Shown piece after piece: positions 37,514 through 46,947 of a stretch of 64,000 nucleotides of DNA (the stretch's first letter is position 1; each line of letters begins with the position of its first letter). The notes beneath the pieces are model-generated. The model was not told where the DNA came from. It was given only the letters and a program-made list of their open reading frames with translations, and searched no databases. The position numbers were made by a program, and so were the translations under genes. Source of the stretch: Acidisoma sp. PAMC 29798 (GTDB lineage Bacteria > Pseudomonadota > Alphaproteobacteria > Acetobacterales > Acetobacteraceae); NCBI RefSeq assembly GCF_030252425.1, contig NZ_CP126994.1, positions 1,674,001-1,738,000 on the forward strand, read 5' to 3'.

Positions 37514-39832
37514 ATGATCAATTTCTCCCCTGCTGAAGCCGCGATCGAAGCGGCGAACCTCACCGTCGAAACCCATGAAATGGCGCGGTTGGAGCGTCTG
37601 GTGGCCCGGCGGCTGCCCGCCGACCGCGAGGCCGTGCGAGACGCGCTGTGCGAACTGCGTCGCAAGGGCTGGGTGTCCCGGCTGTATGACACCTCCCAGC
37701 GCGAAGGCCGCTACTGGGTTCTGCGCGAAGACGCGGTCGCGGCGGCGGCCGGCATCCAGGACCCGGCGGTCGATGACGCGACGCTGCGTGAGGCGCTCGA
37801 TGCGGTGATGCTGACGCGGCTGAGGGGTTTCGCCGCAGAGCCGGGGCAGGCTCTGGACCTCGCCTTGACTGAGCTGTTCGATTCCGGCGGCCGTATTCTG
37901 ACCGCGCCCCAGCATGAGGCGCTGGCCCAAACCGTCGCGCGCGCCTTCGATCTGCTGCCGGATGCGCCCTTCGTGCTCGCCGCGCTGCGGGACGAGGAGG
38001 TGCGCCGTCGCGAGCGCCGTGACGCCGAAACGGCCGCGCGTGCCGGCCGGCGGGAAGAGGTTCAGCGGCTGCGCGATTGGGAACGCAGCCTGGTCGAGTT
38101 CAAGGATGTGCCGGCCCTGCTGGGCTGCACGATGAAGGAAGCGCTGCGCTGGATCGCGGCCAATCGCTTGCCGGTGGCGCGGCGGATTCCGCAAAAGGGT
38201 GGCGAGCGCTGGGAATTCGACCCGGTGGCGCTCGCGCCCTTACGCGTGGAGATCGCCCGCTGGCGGCAGGAGGAGCAGGGGCCCCAAATCGGGATCGGGG
38301 GCGGTATCGGCGCCCCGGCCATTCGCTCGGGCAAGGCCGCCAATGCGGCCATCGCGCGCGTTGCGGCGCTCGACCGCTATGCCGCGCATTTCTCCACCGC
38401 GCGGGCCATCGAGCGGCGGATCACGCTGGTCACCGGCCCTACCAATAGCGGCAAGTCGCATCTCGCCCTCGATCGCCTGGCCGGTGCCACGAGCGGCTTG
38501 GCCTTGGCGCCGCTGCGTCTGCTCGCCCACGAATTCCGTGAGGCGCTTGCCACGCGCGGCGTGGTCGCTTCGCTTGCCACGGGTGAGGAGCGGATCACCG
38601 AACCGGGCAGCCGCCATCTGGCCGCGACGGTGGAGATGTGCCCGCTGCACAACCCGGTCGAAGTGGCGATCGTCGATGAGGCGCAGATGCTCTACGACCC
38701 CGATCGGGGCGCCGCCTGGACGGCCGCGATCATGGGTGCGCCGGCGCACCATGTCTTCGTGCTGGGCGCGCCAGATTGCGCGCCGATGGTGCGGCGCATC
38801 GCGGCGCTTTGTGGCGATCCGCTGGATGAGATCACGCTGCTGCGCAAAGGCCCGCTGGTCGCGGCGAGCGAGGCCGTGCCGCTCGCCAGCCTCGGCGTGG
38901 GTGACGCCGTGGTCGCTTTTTCCCGGCGGGAAGTGCTGGATTTGCGGGCGGCGCTGCAGGCCAAGGGCAAGCGCGTCGCCGTGGTCTATGGCGCGCTGAG
39001 CCCTGAGGTGCGGCGGGCCGAGGCCGCGCGCTTCAACAGTGGCGAGGCCGATATTCTGGTCGCGACGGACGCGATCGGCATGGGCCTGAACCTCAATATC
39101 CGCCGCGTGGTGTTTGGCGCCTTACGCAAGTTTGACGGCACGCAGAGCCGGGACCTGCTTGCGCAGGAGGTGAAGCAGATCGGCGGCCGGGCCGGGCGCT
39201 ATGGCAAGCATGAAACCGGCATCGTCGCCGTGCTGGCAGGGGCCGGCAGCCCGAGCTTCGTGCGGCAGATGCTCGCGGCGCCGATGGCCGAGCCCGGCGA
39301 TCTGCGGCCCTTGGTGCAGCCGGACGCGGATATCGTGCGTGCCGTCGCGGCTGAAATCGGCTCCGACAGTCTGTTCGGCGTGTTGGCGCGCATCCGCCGG
39401 GCCGTGCTGCGGCGGGACGACCCGAATTACCGCCTCGCGGATATGAGCCAGGCCTTCGCCGTGGCGACGGCGCTGGAAGGTGTCGCCGGCCTCGATCTAC
39501 AACAGCGCTGGACTTATGCGATGTGCCCGATCGACGAGCGCGACCATGGCATCCCGCGCCTCGCGACCTGGGCCGCCGAGCATGGCGCCGGTCGCGCCGT
39601 GCCGCCGCCCTCGACCGGGCGTCTGCCGCCGCCGGAGCGCGCGTCGCGGGAGGAGTTGGAGCGCGCCGAGAAGCGGCACAAGCGGTTGGTGGCCTGGCGC
39701 TGGCTGGCTTTGCGCTTCCCCGATGCCTATCCCGAGCATGCCGAGGCGGAAGCGCTGACCGCGCAACTCGACACCTGGATCGAAGCGGTGCTGCGGCAAC
39801 AGCGGCGCACCAAAGGCACGTCGAATATGTAA
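37514..39832 (+). CDS. SUV3-like superfamily 2 RNA helicase
   Basis: 772 residues. Helicase motifs in order: GPTNSGKSH (Walker A, ~311-319), LAPLRLLAHE, TVEMCP, DEAQM (motif II), VVAFSRREV, VVYGALSPEVRR, LVATDAIGMGLNL and QIGGRAGRYG (motif VI), the set of the mitochondrial SUV3 family, which acts with 3'-5' ribonucleases in RNA decay and is common in alphaproteobacteria. The first ~290 residues are an additional N-terminal part with a helix-rich, partly coiled region (EEVRRRERRDAETAAR). Confidence 0.88.
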   Translation: MINFSPAEAAIEAANLTVETHEMARLERLVARRLPADREAVRDALCELRRKGWVSRLYDTSQREGRYWVLREDAVAAAAGIQDPAVDDATLREALDAVMLTRLRGFAAEPGQALDLALTELFDSGGRILTAPQHEALAQTVARAFDLLPDAPFVLAALRDEEVRRRERRDAETAARAGRREEVQRLRDWERSLVEFKDVPALLGCTMKEALRWIAANRLPVARRIPQKGGERWEFDPVALAPLRVEIARWRQEEQGPQIGIGGGIGAPAIRSGKAANAAIARVAALDRYAAHFSTARAIERRITLVTGPTNSGKSHLALDRLAGATSGLALAPLRLLAHEFREALATRGVVASLATGEERITEPGSRHLAATVEMCPLHNPVEVAIVDEAQMLYDPDRGAAWTAAIMGAPAHHVFVLGAPDCAPMVRRIAALCGDPLDEITLLRKGPLVAASEAVPLASLGVGDAVVAFSRREVLDLRAALQAKGKRVAVVYGALSPEVRRAEAARFNSGEADILVATDAIGMGLNLNIRRVVFGALRKFDGTQSRDLLAQEVKQIGGRAGRYGKHETGIVAVLAGAGSPSFVRQMLAAPMAEPGDLRPLVQPDADIVRAVAAEIGSDSLFGVLARIRRAVLRRDDPNYRLADMSQAFAVATALEGVAGLDLQQRWTYAMCPIDERDHGIPRLATWAAEHGAGRAVPPPSTGRLPPPERASREELERAEKRHKRLVAWRWLALRFPDAYPEHAEAEALTAQLDTWIEAVLRQQRRTKGTSNM

Positions 39833-39833
39833 T

Positions 39834-39853
39834 GATGCCGCGTCATCCGCCCT
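39834..39853. repeat. half copy of the GGCGGAT hairpin repeat
   Basis: The string CATCCGCCCT after the helicase stop matches the right arm and flank of the palindromic repeat at 46917-46942; the left arm is lost. Confidence 0.35.
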
Positions 39854-39949
39854 AAGTACTTTCCGAGCCTGCCGCGAGGACCACCAAGCGCCTAGACCCC
39901 CCTGTGCGGACCGAGCCTTCGGTTCGCCGATCACGGGGAGAAATCCGTC

Positions 39950-40885
39950 TTGCTGAAGATCATCTTGGATGCGCTGGTGCCGGTCTTTTTTGGCATGGGT
40001 CTCGGTTATATTGGCGGCTGGACACGCGATCTCGACAACAAGCATGTCGGCGAACTCAATGCCCTGGTCATGGACTTCGCAGTTCCGGCCGCGATTTTCG
40101 CGACCGTGGTGCAGGCCTCGCGCAGCACCTTGTTCCAGCAATTGCCCTTGGCCGGCATCCTGTCGCTGTCGATGGTCATCCTCTATGTCCTGACCTACGT
40201 CATGGTGCGCCGCGTATGGCATGTGCCGGCCGGTGAGGCCTCGGTTCAGGCGCTCACGACGTCGCTGCCGAATTACGCCTCGGCCGGCCTACCGCTGATC
40301 GCGGCCTTGCTCGGCGCCGCCCATCTGGTGTCGGTCGCCGTGGCCATCGCCTGCGGCTCCATCGTCGTCTCCCCCATCACCCTGATCATTCTTTCGCGAA
40401 GCTCGCAGAAGCCGGGGCAGGGCAGCATCGGGCAGGCATTCCTCGCCACCTTCAAGAAGCCTATCGTTCTGGCACCACTGATCGCGGTTGCTTTCGTGTT
40501 GACAGGCGTAGGATTGCCCGAGCCGCTGCAGCGCTCCTTCTCCCTCATGGGGCAGGTGGGTGGCGGTGCGGCCTTGTTCCTGACCGGCCTCATTCTCTCG
40601 GCACAAAAGGTCCGGCTGAGTGGCAGCGTCAGTCTCCAGACCCTTTTCGCCAATGTCGCCCATCCGTTGCTCGCGGCCGGGCTAGCCTGGATCTTCGCGG
40701 TGTCGCCCTTGACGGCGCGGGAGGCGATCGTGCTGTCGGCGCTTCCCGTGGGCTTCTTCGGCATTCTGTTCGGGTTGCGCTTCGGCGTGGCCTCCGACGT
40801 GGTCGGCACCACACTGATCGCGAGCACGCTGCTCAGTGCCGTCACGCTTGCGGCGGCAATCTATTTCACGGCCGGCATGGGCTAG
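39950..40885 (+). CDS. mdcF: malonate transporter, AEC family
   Basis: 311 residues, ten predicted membrane helices, auxin-efflux-carrier fold. Conserved features include LNALVMDFAVPA, the TTSLPNYASAGLP segment and SALPVGFFGILFG. MdcF members take up malonate, and this one is the first gene of a complete malonate decarboxylase operon, which supports the substrate. Start TTG at 39950, nine bases after GGGGAG; ATG codons lie much further in. Confidence 0.88.
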   Translation: MLKIILDALVPVFFGMGLGYIGGWTRDLDNKHVGELNALVMDFAVPAAIFATVVQASRSTLFQQLPLAGILSLSMVILYVLTYVMVRRVWHVPAGEASVQALTTSLPNYASAGLPLIAALLGAAHLVSVAVAIACGSIVVSPITLIILSRSSQKPGQGSIGQAFLATFKKPIVLAPLIAVAFVLTGVGLPEPLQRSFSLMGQVGGGAALFLTGLILSAQKVRLSGSVSLQTLFANVAHPLLAAGLAWIFAVSPLTAREAIVLSALPVGFFGILFGLRFGVASDVVGTTLIASTLLSAVTLAAAIYFTAGMG

Positions 40886-40940
40886 CGGCGACCATTTCCA
40901 GGCCGCGTTCTTGTTGGAATTATAACGGGAGTTGAACCAC

Positions 40941-42584
40941 ATGGCCGAATGGCAAACCGAACGGACGGCCCGTGACGCGCGACTGGCGGCGGGTAAGGTT
41001 TTCGCGAAGGGCAAGATGGTCGCGCCTGCGGATGTGACCAAGCTGCTCGAAGCGGTGATCCGTACCGGCGATCGCGTCTGTCTTGAGGGCGACAACCAGA
41101 AACAAGCAGATTTCCTGGCCGAGGCGCTTGTGAAAGTCGATGTCGCGCGCATCCACGATCTGCATATCGTGCAATCCGGCATCGTGCTTCCGGCCCATGT
41201 CGATCTGTTTGAGAAGGGCATCGCCAAGAAGCTCGACTTTTCCTATTCGGGTCCTCAGGGCGGCGCTATCGCGCGCGCCTTGAACGCCGGCAAGATCGAA
41301 CTCGGCGCGATCCACACCTATATCGAACTCTTCGCGCGCTACTTCGTGGATCTGACGCCGCATGTGGCACTCACAGTCGCGCGCGCGGCGGATCATGACG
41401 GCAATCTGTATATGGGTCCGAATACCGAAGACTCGCCGTCGGTGATCGAGGCGACCGCCTTCAAAAGCGGTATCGTCATTGCCCAGGTCAATGAAGTTGT
41501 GGACAAACTGCCGCGCGTGGACGTTGCCGGTGACCGTGTCGATTTCGTTGTCGTCACGCCGAAGCCCTTCTATGTCGAGCCGCTGTTTACCCGCGACCCC
41601 GCCAATATCACCGAGACGCAGATTCTCGCGGCGATGATGGCCATCAAGGGCATCTACGCCGAATACGGCATCAAACGCCTCAATCACGGCATCGGCTATA
41701 ATACTGCTGCGATCGAGTTGCTGTTGCCGACCTTCGCGGAAAAACTCGGGCTGAAGGGCAAGATCGCCACGCATTGGGCACTCAACCCACATCCGACGCT
41801 GATCCCGGCGATCGAATCCGGATGGGTGAAACAGATCCACAGCTTTGGCTCGGAAGTCGGCATGGACGCGTATATGCGCGCCCGGCCGGATATCTACTTC
41901 ACCGGGCGCGATGGCTCGATGAGTTCCAATCGCATGTATTGCCAGGTCGCCGGCCTATACGCGACGGACCTCTTCATCGGCTCAACCTTGCAGATCGATT
42001 TGCAGGGCAATAGCTCGACCGTCACCACGGACCGCATCGCGGGCTTCGGCGGCGCGCCGAACATGGGCTCCGATCCGCATGGCCGCCGCCATCCCAGCGA
42101 CCCTTGGCTGAAGGCGGGGCGGGAGGCGACGGACGGCGACCAGAGGCTGATGCGCGGCCGCAAGCTGGTCGTGCAGCTTGTGGAAACCTTCAGCGAAAAG
42201 ATGGTGCCGGTCTTCGTCGAAAAGCTGGACAGCCTGGAACTCGCCAAGACCTTCAAGCTGGAACTCGCCCCGGTGATGATCTACGGCGATGACGTGACGC
42301 ATATCATCAGCGAGGAAGGCATGGCCAATCTTCTGCTATGCCGGACGCCGGAAGAGCGTGAGCAGGCGATCCGTGGCATCGCCGGCTTCACGGAGGTCGG
42401 CCGCAAGCGCGATCATGCCATGGTCGCGAAGCTGCGCGCGCGCAAGATTATCCAGCGGCCGGAAGATCTCGGCATCAATCCGTTGGATGCGCAACGCGGG
42501 CTTTTGGCCGCGCAGTCGATCAAGGACCTCATGCATTGGTCGGGGAATCTCTATGCCCCGCCGAGCAAGTTCCGTAACTGGTAG
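40941..42584 (+). CDS. mdcA: malonate decarboxylase alpha subunit
   Basis: 547 residues. MdcA is the acyl-carrier-protein transferase: it moves malonyl from acetyl/malonyl exchange on the carrier protein MdcC. The sequence is MdcA-like throughout (LEGDNQKQADFLA, HIVQSGIVLP, GRDGSMSSNRMYCQVAG, RGLLAAQSIKDLM near the end). ATG at 40941 with GGGAG upstream is preferred over TTG at 40932. It lies 55 bases after mdcF. Confidence 0.95.
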   Translation: MAEWQTERTARDARLAAGKVFAKGKMVAPADVTKLLEAVIRTGDRVCLEGDNQKQADFLAEALVKVDVARIHDLHIVQSGIVLPAHVDLFEKGIAKKLDFSYSGPQGGAIARALNAGKIELGAIHTYIELFARYFVDLTPHVALTVARAADHDGNLYMGPNTEDSPSVIEATAFKSGIVIAQVNEVVDKLPRVDVAGDRVDFVVVTPKPFYVEPLFTRDPANITETQILAAMMAIKGIYAEYGIKRLNHGIGYNTAAIELLLPTFAEKLGLKGKIATHWALNPHPTLIPAIESGWVKQIHSFGSEVGMDAYMRARPDIYFTGRDGSMSSNRMYCQVAGLYATDLFIGSTLQIDLQGNSSTVTTDRIAGFGGAPNMGSDPHGRRHPSDPWLKAGREATDGDQRLMRGRKLVVQLVETFSEKMVPVFVEKLDSLELAKTFKLELAPVMIYGDDVTHIISEEGMANLLLCRTPEEREQAIRGIAGFTEVGRKRDHAMVAKLRARKIIQRPEDLGINPLDAQRGLLAAQSIKDLMHWSGNLYAPPSKFRNW

Positions 42585-42595
42585 GAGACGCGGAT

Positions 42596-42907
42596 ATGCA
42601 GACCCTGACGTTCAATCATACCGCAAAGCAGCGCCTGCCGGGTAAGAAGGACAGCGCCATCATCGGCGTCGTCGCCTCCGGCAATCTGGAAGTGCTGTTG
42701 GAGCGTGTTCTGCCCGATACCGATTGCGAAGTGATCATTGCGACGCCGGTGAAGGGCTATGACGAGACCTGGGCGGCCGTCGTCGCCGAATTCGTCGAGC
42801 GATCCTCACCAGGCGGCTTGCGCATTTCGATCAATGACGGCGGGGCGCGGCCCGACACGGTCTTTTTGCGACTGCTTCAAGGCAGCGCGCTGATGGAGGC
42901 CGAGTGA
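42596..42907 (+). CDS. mdcC: malonate decarboxylase acyl carrier protein
   Basis: 103 residues, the delta subunit that carries the 2'-(5''-phosphoribosyl)-3'-dephospho-CoA arm. The attachment serine is S28 in VVASGNLEVLLE. Its stop overlaps the start of mdcD (TGATG), part of the nearly gap-free operon. Confidence 0.94.
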   Translation: MQTLTFNHTAKQRLPGKKDSAIIGVVASGNLEVLLERVLPDTDCEVIIATPVKGYDETWAAVVAEFVERSSPGGLRISINDGGARPDTVFLRLLQGSALMEAE

Positions 42908-43818
42908 TGGATCACGCTCACAGCAGTTGGCTCCAGGCGACGGCGCGCCAGCGCATTGCGGGTCTTTTGGATGCGAACAGCTTCCAGGAATTCATCGGGC
43001 CCGCCGCGCGCGTGCAGAGCCCGCATCTGCATCTGTTCGATCTGCCTTCGGCCTTTGATGACGGTGTGATCGTCGGTCGCGGCAGCCTCGACGGCACGCC
43101 CGTGCTGCTCGCGGCGCAGGAAGGTCAGTTCATGGGCGGCACCTTCGGGGAAGTCAGCGGCGCCAAGATCGTCGGTATTCTCCGTGCCGCGCGCGACCAT
43201 ACGGATCTGCCGCGCGTCGTGCTGCTGCTGCTCGACAGTGGTGGTGTGCGCTTGCAAGAAGCGAATGCGGGCGAACTCGCCGTGGCCGAGGTGATGCGCG
43301 CCGTGACGGAAGCCCGCCGTGCCGGCGTGGCGGTCATCGCCCTTGTCGGTGGTCGCGCCGGTGCCTTTGGTGGCGCCGGTCTAACGGCCGCGACCTGCTC
43401 GCGTATCGTCGTGTCAGAACAGGGCCGCATCAGCGTCTCGGGTCCCGAAGTCATCGAGACCAACAAGGGCGTCGAGGAATTCGACTCCCGTGACAAGGCG
43501 CTGGTCTGGAGCGTTTCGGGCGGCAAGAACCGCCGTTTGATCGGCGGCGCGGATGCCTTCACGGCCGATGCGATGGACGGGTTTCGCGCGGCGACGAAGG
43601 CTGTGCTCGCGCATGTGCCGAAGTTCGACCTCGCCACGCTTCAAGCGGAGCAGGCGCGACTTGCCGAGCGCCAGACAAGACTCGGTGGGTGTGAAGACGC
43701 GATATCGATGTGGACAATCCTCGGCATCGATCATCCCGAGGCGATCAGCGCGATGGACAATGACGCCTTCATTGCCCTCGCCAATGGCATCAAGGGAGCC
43801 AGCCATGACGCTCGATGA
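42907..43818 (+). CDS. mdcD: malonate decarboxylase beta subunit
   Basis: 303 residues of the carboxyltransferase (crotonase-like) fold; with MdcE it decarboxylates malonyl-S-ACP to acetyl-S-ACP without biotin. Features: LLLLDSGGVRLQEANAGELAV, GGRAGAFGGAGL with backbone NH groups for the oxyanion hole, and ETNKGVEEFDSRD. ATG at 42907 overlaps mdcC; GTG at 42904 is one codon upstream. Confidence 0.95.
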   Translation: MDHAHSSWLQATARQRIAGLLDANSFQEFIGPAARVQSPHLHLFDLPSAFDDGVIVGRGSLDGTPVLLAAQEGQFMGGTFGEVSGAKIVGILRAARDHTDLPRVVLLLLDSGGVRLQEANAGELAVAEVMRAVTEARRAGVAVIALVGGRAGAFGGAGLTAATCSRIVVSEQGRISVSGPEVIETNKGVEEFDSRDKALVWSVSGGKNRRLIGGADAFTADAMDGFRAATKAVLAHVPKFDLATLQAEQARLAERQTRLGGCEDAISMWTILGIDHPEAISAMDNDAFIALANGIKGASHDAR

Positions 43819-44533
43819 GATTCTCAAAAGCCTGTTCCCGACCGGGCATAATGTCACCGTCTCACAAGACGGCCTCATCACCGGCACGGCTTTGCGCAAA
43901 ACCGGTGGACCCATCGCCGTCATCGGCGTGGCGAATGGCGTGGCGCTAGGAACGGCGGGCGTGTTGCCGCTGGCCGAGGCCGTGTTGCAGGTCGTCGCGG
44001 CCGGCGGCACGACGCCCATTCTCGTTCTTGTCGATACGCAGGGCCAGCTCATGGCCCGGCGGGATGAGATGCTGGGTCTGAACGAATATCTCGCCCATCT
44101 CGCCAAGTGCCTGCTGCTGGCCAGCCAGGAGGGCCATCGGACGATCGGTTTGGAATATGGCAAGGCGGCGGCGGGCGCTTTCCTCGCAACGGCGCTGGCC
44201 ACGGATATGCTGATTGGCCTGCCGGGCGCGACGCCGACGGTGATGGATCTGCCCTCTGTCTCGCGCGTCACGAAGCTGCCGGTGAAAACGCTGGAGGAAT
44301 TGGCCAAAACCACCTCCGTCTTCGCGCCGGGCTTGGAGCATATGGAACAAATGGGTGCGGTCGCCATCACTTGGGACCCGGCCAAGCCGTTGGACGCGCA
44401 GTTGGAGGAGGCCTTGGCCGCCGCCTCGCCGAAGGATATGCGCGATCAACTCGGTGCCGAGCGCAAAGGCCGGACCATGGCTGCGATGGTGGCGAAGCGC
44501 GTCATCGCCGAGGCGACCGGCACGCCCGCGTGA
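43805..44533 (+). CDS. mdcE: malonate decarboxylase gamma subunit
   Basis: 242 residues; second half of the carboxyltransferase pair. It shows ILVLVDTQGQLMARRDEMLG and LEYGKAAAGAFLATALATDM, with the helix-capping glycines of the crotonase-like fold. ATG at 43805 overlaps mdcD by 14 bases; the longer open frame upstream lies inside mdcD. Confidence 0.94.
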   Translation: MTLDEILKSLFPTGHNVTVSQDGLITGTALRKTGGPIAVIGVANGVALGTAGVLPLAEAVLQVVAAGGTTPILVLVDTQGQLMARRDEMLGLNEYLAHLAKCLLLASQEGHRTIGLEYGKAAAGAFLATALATDMLIGLPGATPTVMDLPSVSRVTKLPVKTLEELAKTTSVFAPGLEHMEQMGAVAITWDPAKPLDAQLEEALAAASPKDMRDQLGAERKGRTMAAMVAKRVIAEATGTPA

Positions 44534-45150
44534 CCCTGCGGCGGCACGATCTTTTGCAGGTTGCGCCTGCGGCTTGGGCCGCCATGCTCGTGCAGCATCC
44601 AGGCCTGGGCGATCTGCCTTTGGTCGCGGATTGGGCAGAACGAGGTTGGCCCGTGATCGTGCGGCGGCCGATGCCTGCGGATGCGCCGGACGCCATTCCG
44701 GCGGCCTTGCCGCTGCCACCGTGTCACGGCAAGCGCCGCGTCGCCTTTGCCTTTCCGGCGGGCGCTGAGGTGACGGCGCGACCGGCGGTCTTGTTGGGGG
44801 AGGCTGCATCATCGGCGCCCGCTTCGTGGCTGCCGGTGATCGCGGGTCTGCTCGGCCTCGGCGAACCGCGCGTCTTCGGGGCGCTGTTGTGGCAGCATCT
44901 GACCGGATTGACCTATCTCACCGAGCGATCGGATCTCGATCTGCTGTGGATGATTGGCGATCACCCGGCGGCGGATGCACTCGTGCAAGGGCTGCGGCGA
45001 TTGGATGGGGCGGTGCGCCTTGACGGCGAGTTGGAACTGCCGGACGGCGTCGCCGTGAATTGGCGGGAATACGCCCAAGGCGGTGACATCCTTGCCAAAT
45101 CCATGGCCGGCGTCCAAGCGCGATCCGTCGCGGGTTTGTTCGCGCCATGA
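44530..45150 (+). CDS. mdcG: malonate decarboxylase holo-ACP synthase
   Basis: 206 residues. Transfers the phosphoribosyl-dephospho-CoA group to the serine of MdcC. The nucleotidyltransferase motif SDLDLLWM is present and so is the N-terminal RRHDLLQV. GTG at 44530 overlaps the mdcE stop (GTGA). The frame extends upstream in mdcE without homology, so the GTG start is preferred. Confidence 0.9.
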   Translation: MTLRRHDLLQVAPAAWAAMLVQHPGLGDLPLVADWAERGWPVIVRRPMPADAPDAIPAALPLPPCHGKRRVAFAFPAGAEVTARPAVLLGEAASSAPASWLPVIAGLLGLGEPRVFGALLWQHLTGLTYLTERSDLDLLWMIGDHPAADALVQGLRRLDGAVRLDGELELPDGVAVNWREYAQGGDILAKSMAGVQARSVAGLFAP

Positions 45151-45989
45151 CCGCGCTCGCACCGCGTTTCGTCGCGCCGCTGTCGGAGGCCGTCGCGCAT
45201 CAGGTGGCGCGCCTGGCGGCGGGCGCCTTGCGTGCCGAACTGGACACCTGGCCGAAACCTGGCCTCGTCAGCCATGTCGATTGCGGCAGCCATACCGACA
45301 TGGACGCTGGCACCTTCCTTGCCAGCGCAACGGCGATCGAGCCCTTCTTCGCGGCGCTGGTCATCGCCGGTGCGACGGGGGCGGGCATGGACGGTTTGCG
45401 CGCCATCGGCCTGCAGGCGGAGGGCGCGATGCTGACCGCCACCGGTGGGGTCAATACCCATCGCGGCGCCATCTTCGGCCTCGGTTTGCTCTGCGCCGCA
45501 GCGGGGGCCAACGGGCGCGCATGGAACGCCGGCGCACTCTGCGCGACGGTCCGGCAACGCTGGGGGCAGGGGATTATACGCGGCCCGATTCCCCTGCGCA
45601 GCCATGGCACCGCGGCGTTGTTGCAATACGGCGCCGGCGGCGCGCGGGCACAGGCCGCTGCGGGCTTTCCGCATGCGCTGGAAATCGGGCTGCCTGCGCT
45701 GCGGTTGATGCCCGGTACCGGCAATGCCGGGCGGGTTCAGTGCTTCTTTGCCCTTCTTGCGACTGTAGAAGACACGAACTTGCTTCATCGTGGCGGTGCC
45801 GAGGGCTTACGGTTTGCGCAACAGGCGGCAGCCGGTTTTCTCGCCGCCGGCGGTGTCGCGCAACCGAATTGGCGCGACGCGGCAGAGGCCATCCACCATG
45901 CCTTCGTCGCGCGAAATCTCAGCCCGGGCGGTTGTGCGGATTTGCTGGCGATCACGCTGTTCCTCGATGCTTTGGAGCGTCATACATGA
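45147..45989 (+). CDS. mdcB: triphosphoribosyl-dephospho-CoA synthase
   Basis: 280 residues of the CitG/MdcB family, which makes the prosthetic-group precursor from ATP and dephospho-CoA. Motifs: WPKPGLVSHVDCGSHTDMD and TGGVNTHRGAIFGLG. ATG overlaps the mdcG stop (ATGA). Confidence 0.94.
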   Translation: MTALAPRFVAPLSEAVAHQVARLAAGALRAELDTWPKPGLVSHVDCGSHTDMDAGTFLASATAIEPFFAALVIAGATGAGMDGLRAIGLQAEGAMLTATGGVNTHRGAIFGLGLLCAAAGANGRAWNAGALCATVRQRWGQGIIRGPIPLRSHGTAALLQYGAGGARAQAAAGFPHALEIGLPALRLMPGTGNAGRVQCFFALLATVEDTNLLHRGGAEGLRFAQQAAAGFLAAGGVAQPNWRDAAEAIHHAFVARNLSPGGCADLLAITLFLDALERHT

Positions 45990-46915
45990 CGGGCATCGCC
46001 ATCCTCTGCTCGGGCCAAGGGGCGCAAAGCGCCGGTATGTTCGATCTGCTGGCCGATGCACCGGAAGCAGCCCCTGTCTTCGCAGCCGCCAAGGCCGCGC
46101 TCGGCGGGCGCGATGCGCGCGACCTCGTGCGCTCCGCGAGCAGCGCGGAAATCCACACCAATAAGGTCGGCCAAATTCTGTGTTGCACGCTCACCATGGC
46201 CGCCTGGGCAGTGATCGGCGAAGGCTTGCCGCGCCCGCTGGTCGTTGCCGGTTACAGCGTTGGGGAACTGGGCGCCTGGGGTGTCGCCGGCCTGCTGGAC
46301 GCGGCGGGCGTGCTGGATCTCGCTGTGAAGCGCGCGATGGCGATGGATGCGGCGACAATCGAGCCCTCGGGCCTCGTCGCGATTCGCGGCCTACGGCGCG
46401 ATGTGCTCGACCCGCTCTGTGCCGCGCTTGATGCGCATGTCGCCATCATCAACGCGCCGGACCAGATGATTGTCGGTGGCACGCAGGCATCGCTTGCGGC
46501 GGTCGTTCAAGCGGCCCAGGCCGCCGGCGCTGAGCGGACGACGATGCTGGCCGTCGCCGTCGCCTCGCATACGCCACTGCTCCGCGCTGCAAGCGATCGG
46601 TTTCGCCAGGATCTCGCGGCGACGACGTGGCCGTCGCAGATGCCGCCGGATATTCGGCTGCTGAGTGGCATCGATGGTGGGGCGGTGTTTGACGTGCCCG
46701 CGGGGCTCGACAAACTCGCCCGCCAAATCAAGCAGACGGTGGATTGGCAGGCCTGCATGGAGGCCTGCCGCGCCGCCGATGTCACGAAGATCATCGAGCT
46801 GGGACCGGGCAATGCGCTCGCCCGGATGATGGATGGCATCTTACCAGGCGCCGACGCGCATAGCCTGTCGGAGTTTCATAGTCTCGCCGGCTTCAGGCGA
46901 TGGGCGGAGCGTTGA
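45986..46915 (+). CDS. mdcH: malonyl-CoA:ACP transacylase of malonate decarboxylase
   Basis: 309 residues of the FabD-type acyltransferase fold. Catalytic serine in GYSVGELGAW, LCSGQGAQ at the N-terminus, VASHTPLL with the catalytic histidine. It primes the carrier protein with malonyl. ATG overlaps the mdcB stop (ATGA). It ends the operon; the next gene converges on it with a hairpin repeat between. Confidence 0.93.
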   Translation: MTGIAILCSGQGAQSAGMFDLLADAPEAAPVFAAAKAALGGRDARDLVRSASSAEIHTNKVGQILCCTLTMAAWAVIGEGLPRPLVVAGYSVGELGAWGVAGLLDAAGVLDLAVKRAMAMDAATIEPSGLVAIRGLRRDVLDPLCAALDAHVAIINAPDQMIVGGTQASLAAVVQAAQAAGAERTTMLAVAVASHTPLLRAASDRFRQDLAATTWPSQMPPDIRLLSGIDGGAVFDVPAGLDKLARQIKQTVDWQACMEACRAADVTKIIELGPGNALARMMDGILPGADAHSLSEFHSLAGFRRWAER

Positions 46916-46916
46916 T

Positions 46917-46942
46917 GGCGGATAACGCTGCGCTCATCCGCC
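46917..46942. terminator. GGCGGAT hairpin repeat between convergent genes
   Basis: Arms GGCGGAT (46917-46923) and ATCCGCC (46936-46942) around a 12-base loop that itself has a small GCG core. It fills the 32-base gap between mdcH and the DUF2852 gene and resembles the copy at 51410-51435 in arms, loop length and loop sequence. It probably acts as a two-way terminator. Confidence 0.6.
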
Positions 46943-46947
46943 CTCTA

